Shown piece after piece: positions 1-6,986 of a DNA stretch of 50,096 bases; within the stretch, counting starts at the first letter, position 1, and every line of letters begins with the position of its first letter. The position numbers and the translations under genes were made by a program. Under the pieces are notes generated by a model, which did not search any database, was not told the origin of the DNA, and worked only from the letters and a program-made list of their open reading frames with translations. The stretch spans positions 1-50,096 of the forward strand of contig NZ_JAEMVA010000009.1 of the NCBI RefSeq assembly GCF_029215955.1, given 5' to 3'. The DNA comes from Sulfurimonas sp. SAG-AH-194-I05 (GTDB lineage Bacteria; Campylobacterota; Campylobacteria; Campylobacterales; Sulfurimonadaceae).

Positions 1-62
1 TTTCGCTTTAATACATATTGAGTACTTTTAATATCTGTTACATATACACTACATACGAGAAG

Positions 63-68
63 TATAAT
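63..68 (+). promoter_or_regulatory. Putative -10 box of the group 2 hydrogenase operon
   Basis: A perfect TATAAT lies 58 bases before the hupS start. There is no good -35 box at 17 bases upstream, which is usual for sigma-70 promoters in Campylobacterota. Transcription would be expected to start about base 75, at the edge of the G tract at 76-86. The box is seen directly; its use is inferred. Confidence 0.55.
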
Positions 69-75
69 ACAAAAT

Positions 76-86
76 GGGGGGGGGGG
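76..86 (+). repeat. Homopolymeric G tract (G11), candidate phase-variation element
   Basis: Eleven consecutive G residues lie in an otherwise AT-rich leader, 7 bases after a TATAAT box and 40 bases before the hupS ATG. Poly-G tracts of 8 or more are well-known slippage sites in Campylobacter and Helicobacter. Stop codons in every frame between the tract and base 127 (TGA at 124-126 in the hupS frame) rule out a translational switch. Any effect would therefore be on transcription start or on the 5' leader. Confidence 0.75.
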
Positions 87-126
87 ATTTAGCTCTTTCT
101 CAGTTATAAAGTTATAAGATATTTGA

Positions 127-1086
127 ATGAACAGTAATTCAAAGAAAACATTGTATTGGTTACAATCTGGTGGTTGTAGTGGGGACAGTATGTCTATTTT
201 AAACCTTGATTCTCCTGACTTTTTTTCTAAGTTAGGGATGCTCAATATTGATGTTATTTGGCATCCTTCACTCTCAACACTCTCAGCGCGTGAACACGAT
301 GCTATGATAGAAGACATTTTAAATGACACAATGGAACTCGACATACTTTGTCTTGAGGGAAATGTTGTTATGGGTCCAGATTCTACAGGAATGTTTGATA
401 CTTTTAGGGGAAAACCAAAACGCGACCTCATACAAGCACTTTGTCAAAAGGCAAATTATATCGTTGCCGTTGGTACATGTGCTGCCTTTGGTGGGATTGG
501 TTCGCATCTCGGTGATGAGCTTAATGGTATAGGTTTACAACAGCACCACGATAAAAAAGGTGGTTTTTTAGGTGAAAACTTTAGAAGTAAAAAAGGTTTG
601 CCTATCATTAACCTTCCAGGGTGTCCGATTCATCCAAATTCCTTAGAGTTTATTTTAAATATGTTAAGCCGTGGTTTAGAAATAGAACTCGGACCAAATG
701 CTACACCAACTTCGTACTACGAAACAACCGTCCATCAAGGGTGTACCCGAAATGAACACCATGAGTACAGAGTTGAAGAAAATGTTTTTGGAGAAGAGGG
801 CTGTATGTTCTTTCATCTAGGTTGTAAAGGTCCAACAACACACGCTTCGTGTAACAAACATTTATGGAATGAAGTAAACTCAAAAACACGCGCAGGTGTT
901 CCTTGTTTTGGTTGTACAAACACAAGCTTTCCCCACCAGTCAGCATTTTTTGAAACACCTACTATCGCAGGAACACCCTTACATTTACCAGAGGGTGTAG
1001 ACAGAGCGTACTATCTGGCATACAAAGATATGGCAGCAGCGGCTGCTCCACAAAGACTAAAAAAGAAAGTAGAAGAAGATGAGTAA
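127..1086 (+). CDS. hupS: Group 2-like [NiFe] hydrogenase small subunit (HupS/HupU type)
   Basis: This is the 319-residue iron-sulfur small subunit of a [NiFe] hydrogenase, carrying electrons to or from the NiFe site of the next gene product. It has no Tat signal: the protein starts directly with the WLQSGG segment, so it should stay in the cytoplasm, as in group 2 (HupU, cyanobacterial HupS) enzymes. Visible cluster ligands are C17 followed by GTCAAFGG, PGCP, the HQGC site, C-x7-GCKGP and PCFGC. The usual CxxC at the proximal cluster reads C17-S-G-D20, so the fourth ligand is Asp or absent. A stop codon directly before the ATG fixes the start, but there is no strong ribosome site. It overlaps the large subunit gene by 8 bases. 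Enzyme or H2 sensor cannot be decided from sequence. Confidence 0.88.
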   Translation: MNSNSKKTLYWLQSGGCSGDSMSILNLDSPDFFSKLGMLNIDVIWHPSLSTLSAREHDAMIEDILNDTMELDILCLEGNVVMGPDSTGMFDTFRGKPKRDLIQALCQKANYIVAVGTCAAFGGIGSHLGDELNGIGLQQHHDKKGGFLGENFRSKKGLPIINLPGCPIHPNSLEFILNMLSRGLEIELGPNATPTSYYETTVHQGCTRNEHHEYRVEENVFGEEGCMFFHLGCKGPTTHASCNKHLWNEVNSKTRAGVPCFGCTNTSFPHQSAFFETPTIAGTPLHLPEGVDRAYYLAYKDMAAAAAPQRLKKKVEEDE

Positions 1087-2596
1087 AACAGTAGAACTAG
1101 AGATTCCCCTCAATCGAGTAGAGGGGGACCTAGATATTCGTGTAAGTATTAAAGATGGTGTGATAGTGGATGCAAAAAGCATAGGTACGCTATACCGTGG
1201 ATTTGAAAACATTTTACGAGGGCGTGATGCACTTGATTCTCTTGTGATTACACCGAGAATTTGTGGAATCTGTTCTATCACGCATTTAAGTGCCGCGGTT
1301 GAAGCCTTAGAATCTTCTCAAAATATCACTCCACCACCTCAGGCAGTACGTTTGAGAAATCTCTCCCTTATAAGTGAAACTGTACAAAGTGATATTCGCC
1401 AGTTTTTTTTGATGTATATGGCAGATTTTGCGAACAAAGCCTATGAAAATGAAAGTTTTTATGAAGAAGCAATGAAGCATTATGAACCTTTTAAGGGGAA
1501 GTCCTCAAAGCGTGCCTTGCAACAAAGTACAAACATTTTAAAACTTGTTGCCATCATAGGTGGGCAATGGCCACATACTTCTCATATGGTTCCCGGAGGT
1601 ATCTCTACGATTCCTACTATGCTTGAACTTAATGTTGCTGCGAGTCATATCGACACTACAATTCTTTGGTACGAAGAACATGTACTCGGTATGGATATAG
1701 ACACATTTGCTACGAGCATAACATCAGAAGCAAGTTTTTTTAAGCATATAGAATCCAATGCAGATACAGACTTAGCTAGATTTACAAATTATGCAAAAAA
1801 GTGTAATCTTTTTGAGATTGGAAAAAGTGGCAACAATTTTTTAAGTTATGGAACAGTGAATGACCCAGTAAACCCTAAAAAACGCTTGATTAAAGAGGGT
1901 GCGATTATCGATGGTGCCTTAGAATCCTTGTCTTTAGAGAGTATAACTGAAGATATATCGCACGCGTGGTTTAAACAGATACAAATCGTACAAAAACCAT
2001 TTGAGGGTGTAACCGAGCCAGATATGAAGTCAAAAGGTGGTTACACTTGGGGTAAAGCACCACGCTACGGAAAAAATGTAATGCAAACAGGTCCTTTAGC
2101 ACAAGCCTTGGTCAATGAAGATGCTTTAATGGTAAGTTTACATGCGAAGTATGAAGACTGTGCTTATGTTCGAGAGTTGGCACGAATCTTACGCCCAGCA
2201 ATTCATTTACGTTATGCAAGAGAGCAGATGCGTGAGGTGCTACAAAATTTTACTGATTCTACTTATGATAAAGTTGCGCATAGTTTCTCAGGCTTAGGAG
2301 TAGGGCTTGTTGAAGCTGCGCGTGGTTCTTTAGGGCACTGGGTAAAATTTGAGGATGGAAAAATTAGCAACTACCAAATCATTACACCAACAGCGTGGAA
2401 TGGTTCTCCCAAAGATGAAAATGGCAAGCATGGTGCTTGGGAAAAGTCACTACTTGGCTTACAAGTAAAAGATGTAGACAACCCTATAGAGATGGGTCAT
2501 GTGATTCGTTCTTTTGACCCTTGTTTAGTCTGTACAGTTCATACCATAGACCTAAAAAACACAACAGAAAAATATAAATTTCGCATAGGCTTATAA
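1079..2596 (+). CDS. hupL: Group 2-like [NiFe] hydrogenase large subunit (HupL/HupV type)
   Basis: This 505-residue catalytic subunit would bind the NiFe(CN)2CO centre. The N-terminal ligand motif RICGIC (about residues 61-66) and the C-terminal DPCLVCTVH are both intact, so all four nickel-binding cysteines are present. After the His come 17 residues ending in FRIGL, a cleavable tail; sensor-type HupV/HoxC proteins usually lack one. The next gene is a maturation protease, consistent with tail removal. It lies in an operon, overlapping hupS by 8 bases and the protease gene by 1 base. The tail argues for a processed enzyme, while the PAS-GGDEF-EAL partner downstream argues for signalling. Both remain possible. 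Confidence 0.9.
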   Translation: MSKTVELEIPLNRVEGDLDIRVSIKDGVIVDAKSIGTLYRGFENILRGRDALDSLVITPRICGICSITHLSAAVEALESSQNITPPPQAVRLRNLSLISETVQSDIRQFFLMYMADFANKAYENESFYEEAMKHYEPFKGKSSKRALQQSTNILKLVAIIGGQWPHTSHMVPGGISTIPTMLELNVAASHIDTTILWYEEHVLGMDIDTFATSITSEASFFKHIESNADTDLARFTNYAKKCNLFEIGKSGNNFLSYGTVNDPVNPKKRLIKEGAIIDGALESLSLESITEDISHAWFKQIQIVQKPFEGVTEPDMKSKGGYTWGKAPRYGKNVMQTGPLAQALVNEDALMVSLHAKYEDCAYVRELARILRPAIHLRYAREQMREVLQNFTDSTYDKVAHSFSGLGVGLVEAARGSLGHWVKFEDGKISNYQIITPTAWNGSPKDENGKHGAWEKSLLGLQVKDVDNPIEMGHVIRSFDPCLVCTVHTIDLKNTTEKYKFRIGL

Positions 2597-3000
2597 TGAA
2601 AAAAATTATCTGCATAGGAAATAGATTCGTATACCCTGATGGGGCGGCTTTGTGGGTGTATGATGCCGTAAAAAAAGAAACATCAAGGAAGTCTGACATG
2701 TGGATAGAGGGTGGTTTAGGTGGATTAAACCTTATTACTCACTTTGAGGATACAAGTGATATATTACTTTTGGACTACATAAAAGAAGAAAAAAATGCAA
2801 GTTTTTTTAGTTTACAAACAGTCCTAGAAAATACAAATAGTAAAGAATACACGCATGACAGTGCTTTTTATTATTTGCTCCATTCTTTAGAAACATTACT
2901 TCCCTCACAACCAAATATAACTTTTTTAGCTTGTAATCCTGATAAAGAAGGCTTCATAAAAGAAGTGATAGAACATGTAAATATATGGAGAGGATTATGA
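2596..3000 (+). CDS. Hydrogenase maturation protease, short divergent form
   Basis: This 134-residue protein resembles the HupD/HycI peptidases that remove the C-terminal tail of the large subunit after nickel insertion. It has the N-terminal GN-x5-PDGAA segment in place of the usual GN-x4-DEG/DDG and a central ILLLDYI strand carrying an Asp, matching two of the metal-binding regions of the family. It is shorter than the usual 150-190 residues, and the conserved His region is hard to place (HSLET is a candidate). The start codon overlaps the hupL stop as TAATG, so its natural substrate is probably HupL. The family call comes mostly from the motif and the position. Confidence 0.7.
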   Translation: MKKIICIGNRFVYPDGAALWVYDAVKKETSRKSDMWIEGGLGGLNLITHFEDTSDILLLDYIKEEKNASFFSLQTVLENTNSKEYTHDSAFYYLLHSLETLLPSQPNITFLACNPDKEGFIKEVIEHVNIWRGL

Positions 3001-4838
3001 ACACTATCTTCAATGCTCAAGATTATATAAAGGAAATAGATGTTTGGAAAAAAGCATCAGAGATACATTCAAAAAAAGCTATTGAGCAATATAAAAAAGT
3101 TGTAAAAAATATAGAAGAATTTCAGTTTGAAAAAACAAGAAATGAGATTATTTTAGATTACATGCTTGACATTGTTGTGGTACTAGACTCTAATAATTGC
3201 ATTTTGATTATAAATCAAAGGGCAAGAAAATTATTTCAAGTAAGCATTGAAAATGCTCTTGGAAAAAATATAAATGAAATTCTTGTCGCTCACTTTATAG
3301 GATTTATTCCTATTGTTAATTTAAAAGAATCATCTGATACTATTTTAGAGTGGAAAAAAAGATTTTTTAAGATAGAAATAAATACAATATATTTAGATGA
3401 GACTACATATAAAATCATACTACTTAATGATATCAGTGAAGTATATGCACTTCAAAAAGTTATTGAAAAAGAAAAAGAATCTTTAGAAAATAAAGTGATA
3501 AAAAGAACGCAAGAATTAAAAAAAGAGGTGACTTCAAAAGAAGAAGCGCATAATGAATTAAAGAAGATGGTATATACAGATTTTTTAACAGGCTTACCAA
3601 ATAGAGAATCATTTACGAGAAAACTTGAAAATATAATAGATACTACAACCAAAGCTACACATGACTTTGCATTGTTTTTTATAGACCTTGACGGTTTTAA
3701 AAATATTAATGATACTCTTGGTCATGCTATGGGAGATAAATTACTGATAGCATTAGCCAATATAATGCAGGACTTGACACGCTCAAGTGATTTTGTAGCA
3801 CGTCTTGGAGGTGATGAGTTTGTTGTTATACTAGAAAATATTCATAGTAAAAATGTAGTAGAAAAAATAGCAAATAATTTACTAAGTATTTCAAAGGAAA
3901 AAATTAGACTCAGTGATTCTCATCGTGTAAGTATTAGCATGAGTATTGGAATATTAATGAATCCTACTACTGACTTAGACTTATCGAGTATTATTTCTAT
4001 GGCTGATAGAGCTATGTATGAAGTGAAAAATATAGGAAAAAATTCGTATCTATTTTTTGATGAAAAGCTATCTGAATCTTTTGAAAGTAACCTTGATATA
4101 GTGAAGAAAATTGAAAAATCCTTTGAAAAAGATGAATTCTTCTTACATTTTCAACCTATATGTAATCTTGATGGTCAGGTTGCTTCATGTGAAGCTTTAT
4201 CAAGATGGAGACATGAAGGTGAACTCATTGCGCCCTTTAAGTTTATTCCTATTTTAGAAGAACGAGGGATGATAGCGCAATTTACATATGTAATGATAGA
4301 TAAGATTTTTTCTTATCTTACTTATGAATTATATATTCCGTGTGTATCTGTGAACCTTTCTATATACCAATTTTATGATGAAAATTTAATTATATTTTTA
4401 GAAGAAAAAAAAGAAAAACATCCAGATCTCGTGCAACGCATAAGTTTTGAGATCACTGAAAATATTTTTACTAAAGATGCTACTATGATTGCTATGAAAT
4501 TAGAAAAAATAAAACAACTAGGGTTCAAAATATATATAGATGATTTTGGAACAGGATATTCATCTTTTGATTATATTAGAAAATACCCTATTGATGTACT
4601 TAAAATAGATAAAGTTTTTGTAGATGAAATAGTAAATAATGAAAGAGAATATAAACTTTTAAAAGGTATGGTTTCTTTGGCTTATACTTTAGATATGAAT
4701 GTAATTATAGAAGGGGTTGAAACTCAAGAGCAATATGAGAGGATTAAGACCTTGGGGTATGATGTAAAAATTCAGGGATACTTTTTTTATAAACCTATGG
4801 AAAAGGAAAAGTTAATTAAGCTATTAACTAAGTATTAA
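2997..4838 (+). CDS. PAS-GGDEF-EAL c-di-GMP signalling protein coupled to the hydrogenase operon
   Basis: This 613-residue protein would make and/or degrade cyclic di-GMP. From the N-terminus it has a helical region (1-45), a PAS-like domain (about 45-150), a coiled coil (150-190), GGDEF (about 195-355) and EAL (about 370-613). The GGDEF motif is intact at about residue 271, with the inhibitory-site motif RSSD five residues before it. The EAL domain keeps EAL, EITEN, DDFGTG, KIDKVF and EGVET, so the phosphodiesterase should be active. No membrane segment is seen. I chose the ATG at 2997 over the one at 2985 because GGAGAGGA lies just before it. ATGA at the protease stop implies translational coupling. 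In known H2 sensors (HupUV/HoxBC) the partner kinase also uses a PAS domain, so a role in H2 signalling is plausible but inferred. Confidence 0.9.
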   Translation: MNTIFNAQDYIKEIDVWKKASEIHSKKAIEQYKKVVKNIEEFQFEKTRNEIILDYMLDIVVVLDSNNCILIINQRARKLFQVSIENALGKNINEILVAHFIGFIPIVNLKESSDTILEWKKRFFKIEINTIYLDETTYKIILLNDISEVYALQKVIEKEKESLENKVIKRTQELKKEVTSKEEAHNELKKMVYTDFLTGLPNRESFTRKLENIIDTTTKATHDFALFFIDLDGFKNINDTLGHAMGDKLLIALANIMQDLTRSSDFVARLGGDEFVVILENIHSKNVVEKIANNLLSISKEKIRLSDSHRVSISMSIGILMNPTTDLDLSSIISMADRAMYEVKNIGKNSYLFFDEKLSESFESNLDIVKKIEKSFEKDEFFLHFQPICNLDGQVASCEALSRWRHEGELIAPFKFIPILEERGMIAQFTYVMIDKIFSYLTYELYIPCVSVNLSIYQFYDENLIIFLEEKKEKHPDLVQRISFEITENIFTKDATMIAMKLEKIKQLGFKIYIDDFGTGYSSFDYIRKYPIDVLKIDKVFVDEIVNNEREYKLLKGMVSLAYTLDMNVIIEGVETQEQYERIKTLGYDVKIQGYFFYKPMEKEKLIKLLTKY

Positions 4839-4864
4839 GTATAATTTTAGATTATTCGCTTCTA

Positions 4865-4883
4865 TATAGTGAATGAATATTCA
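4865..4883 (+). promoter_or_regulatory. Promoter with operator-like palindrome, copy 1
   Basis: TATAGT at 4865-4870 runs into TGAATGAATATTCA at 4870-4883, sharing one T. The 14-base element fits TGAATA-N2-TATTCA with one mismatch, and a perfect 14-base palindrome, AATGAATATTCATT, covers 4872-4885. It is followed by AAGGAG and the TTG start of the haem c protein gene. The same arrangement recurs before hydA and before the metal permease. A second possible -10 (TATAAT) is at 4840-4845. Confidence 0.6.
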
Positions 4884-4897
4884 TTAAGGAGAATAGT

Positions 4898-5620
4898 TTG
4901 GAAGAAAAGAGATTGACTTTAGCCAAGTTAAAGTTATCAGAAAAGGTACTTTATACAGGTTATTTATTGGTTGTAGGTATTGGTATATTGATGGCATTGT
5001 TGCAAATACTACTAACACATGGGATGGCAGATGGAGAGTTTGGTGTTTCGGTTGATGATGTAGTGTACAGTTATCACGGGAATAAAGACAGCAGTAAACT
5101 AGAATCAAAGCTTAATGGTTCTATGAATGATAAGGCAAATGACCTTGATCGTGCTACGTTGATTCGTTGGGCAAGAGAAGGAGCAAAAGAAGAATTATGG
5201 CCAGAAGTTGAAGCAGTATTTAAAAACAACTGTAACTCATGCCATAACAGCATTCCAAGCCTAGCTACTTTTAACACATACGAAGATGCTAAAAAAGTTG
5301 CAAAAATAGATGAGGGAGCCTCTTTAGATTCTCTAACACGCGTATCGCATATACATTTGTTTGGAATCGCATTTATTTTCATATTTATGGGTTACATTTA
5401 CAGTATGTCAGTTGGGATTAGTGAAATTTTCAAGTCTATAGTAGTAGCTATACCTTTTGGATTTTTGATTATAGATATATCTTCATGGTGGCTTACATCT
5501 CTTTATCCATCTTTTGCTTGGTTTACGATAATAGGTGGCTTTGGCTACATGATGGCATTTGCGCTTATGTGGTTTACATCGATGTACCAATTATGGTTTA
5601 TGAAAGCTGATAAATTATAA
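4898..5620 (+). CDS. Membrane protein with a haem c attachment site, next to hydABC
   Basis: This 240-residue protein has one membrane segment near residues 17-40, a soluble middle part with the haem c motif CNSCH at 112-116, and three or four hydrophobic segments between about 148 and 235. The haem domain is probably periplasmic, but orientation is not proven. It starts with TTG, six bases after AAGGAG; no nearby ATG fits better. It lies just upstream of hydA on the same strand and shares its operator palindrome, which suggests a role in moving electrons from the periplasmic hydrogenase or in its assembly. I do not recognise a named family. Annotations of such proteins as elongation factor would be wrong. 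Confidence 0.8.
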   Translation: MEEKRLTLAKLKLSEKVLYTGYLLVVGIGILMALLQILLTHGMADGEFGVSVDDVVYSYHGNKDSSKLESKLNGSMNDKANDLDRATLIRWAREGAKEELWPEVEAVFKNNCNSCHNSIPSLATFNTYEDAKKVAKIDEGASLDSLTRVSHIHLFGIAFIFIFMGYIYSMSVGISEIFKSIVVAIPFGFLIIDISSWWLTSLYPSFAWFTIIGGFGYMMAFALMWFTSMYQLWFMKADKL

Positions 5621-5640
5621 TAAAATAGAATACCTTAGGT

Positions 5641-5680
5641 TACAATGAATATATATTGATAGATTATGAACATTCATTCA
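5641..5680 (+). promoter_or_regulatory. Upstream hydA promoter with operator-like palindromes, copy 2
   Basis: TACAAT at 5641-5646 shares its last T with TGAATATATATTGA (5646-5659), one mismatch from the full palindrome found before the metal permease. A weaker copy, TGAACATTCATTCA (5667-5680), begins 21 bases later, about two helical turns. The layout repeats that at 4865 and 5707. Confidence 0.5.
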
Positions 5681-5706
5681 ATTAGTTTTAAGTTATAATA
5701 AAATAA

Positions 5707-5725
5707 TATAATGAATAGTTATTCA
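5707..5725 (+). promoter_or_regulatory. hydA promoter with operator-like palindrome, copy 3
   Basis: TATAAT at 5707-5712 shares its last T with TGAATAGTTATTCA (5712-5725), a 6+2+6 inverted repeat with perfect arms. The expected transcription start, about 5719, falls inside the repeat, so a protein bound here would be expected to block initiation. A further TATAAT is at 5694-5699. Confidence 0.65.
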
Positions 5726-5747
5726 AATTAATCTAAAGGTAAGCAAC

Positions 5748-6986
5748 ATGAGCATGGAAAATGAAGAATCCGTAAAGAAGCTTTTTACGGCAGAGAGTGC
5801 AAAAGTAGACACGAATAAAGGTGACGCGTATTATGACGAGTTATACATATCGTGCCAAAAAAGAATCGAAGACTTAAAAAAACTTACACCGCTTAACAAT
5901 AGAGTCGACTTTACTGAAAGTATCGAAGACCAAGGCTTAGAGCGAAGAGATTTCCTTAAGTGGGCAAGTGCTACAACGGCTATGCTTATGTTACCTGCTT
6001 CATTTACTCCACTTGTAGCAGAGGCAGCTGTTCTTATGAACAGAGTTCCTGTTATTTGGGTTGAGCTTTCTGACTGTGCTGGTAATTCTGAAGCACTTTT
6101 ACGCTCAGATGGACCAAAAATTGATGAAATCATCTTAGATATTATTTCACTGGAGTTCCACGAAACACTTCAAGCCGCTTCAGGGCATCAAGCTGAAAAG
6201 CAGATGAACGAAGCTATGGAACATTTTAAAGGAAAGTACTTACTTTTCGTTGAAGGTGCTGTTCCTTTAGGTATGAATGGTGGTTATGGAACTATCGGTG
6301 CGACTGGTGAAACTTTTGTAGACCACTTACACCGTGCAGCAGAAGGTGCGGCAGCAGTTGTTGCTGTTGGTTCTTGTGCTACATTTGGTGGTATTCCAGC
6401 AGCTGCTCCAAACCCAACAGATTCTGTAGGTGTTATGGATGTTGTAAAAGGTAAGCCAATCATCAACATTCCTGCATGTCCTGCTAACCCATCAAATATG
6501 GTGGGTGTAATTTTACATTATGTACTTACGGGAAGTATTCCAGAGTTAGATTCTCTTTTACGCCCTAAGTTTGCATTTGGATACAGAATCCATGATAATT
6601 GTGAGCGACGCGCACATTTTGATGCAGGTGAGTATGTTGAAGAGTGGGGTGATGAGGGTGCGAAAAATAACTTTTGTCTTTACAAAGTAGGATGTAAAGG
6701 TCCTATGACTTTTAACAACTGTTCTATCATCCGTTATAACGAGGGTGTAAACTGGCCTATTGGTGTTGGTCGTGGTTGTATTGGGTGTTCTGAACCAGAT
6801 TTCTGGGACAAGTATGCGTATGAGCGACCAATGGCAAATGCAAACATCAAAGCACCAACAGGTGGGGTTGAAAAAACAGTAGATGAGTTTGGTTTAGGTT
6901 TACTAACAGCCGCAGGAATCGGAATCGGTATTCATGCAGCAGCGAGTGCCGTAGCAGGTAAAAGAGAAGACGGAGGAGAATACTAA
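5748..6986 (+). CDS. hydA: Periplasmic membrane-bound [NiFe] hydrogenase small subunit HydA
   Basis: This 412-residue small subunit has a Tat export motif, RRDFLK, at residues 66-71, followed by a hydrophobic stretch. The roughly 60 residues before the twin arginines are unusually long for this family. Mature-protein ligands include GSCATFGG, IPACPANP, the IHDNC His/Cys pair, CLYKVGCKGP and GCIGCSEP. The proximal motif reads C110-A-G-N113 in place of CxxC, so the fourth ligand there is Asn, another group or missing. A C-terminal membrane helix (about residues 378-402) anchors it in the inner membrane, facing the periplasm. Translation starts after AAAGGTAAG. It forms an operon with hydB (overlap 1 base), hydC, hydD and hydE, like the Helicobacter and Wolinella uptake hydrogenases. 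Confidence 0.95.
   Translation: MSMENEESVKKLFTAESAKVDTNKGDAYYDELYISCQKRIEDLKKLTPLNNRVDFTESIEDQGLERRDFLKWASATTAMLMLPASFTPLVAEAAVLMNRVPVIWVELSDCAGNSEALLRSDGPKIDEIILDIISLEFHETLQAASGHQAEKQMNEAMEHFKGKYLLFVEGAVPLGMNGGYGTIGATGETFVDHLHRAAEGAAAVVAVGSCATFGGIPAAAPNPTDSVGVMDVVKGKPIINIPACPANPSNMVGVILHYVLTGSIPELDSLLRPKFAFGYRIHDNCERRAHFDAGEYVEEWGDEGAKNNFCLYKVGCKGPMTFNNCSIIRYNEGVNWPIGVGRGCIGCSEPDFWDKYAYERPMANANIKAPTGGVEKTVDEFGLGLLTAAGIGIGIHAAASAVAGKREDGGEY

Noticed and set aside
74..109. Short frame starting at ATG inside the G tract
   Set aside because: It stops after 11 codons at the present tract length; one G more or fewer also reaches stops, and none joins the hupS frame.
2985..2996. Earlier ATG for the PAS-GGDEF-EAL gene
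   Set aside because: It lies inside the protease gene and the ribosome-site sequence GGAGAGGA falls after it, in the right place for the ATG at 2997.
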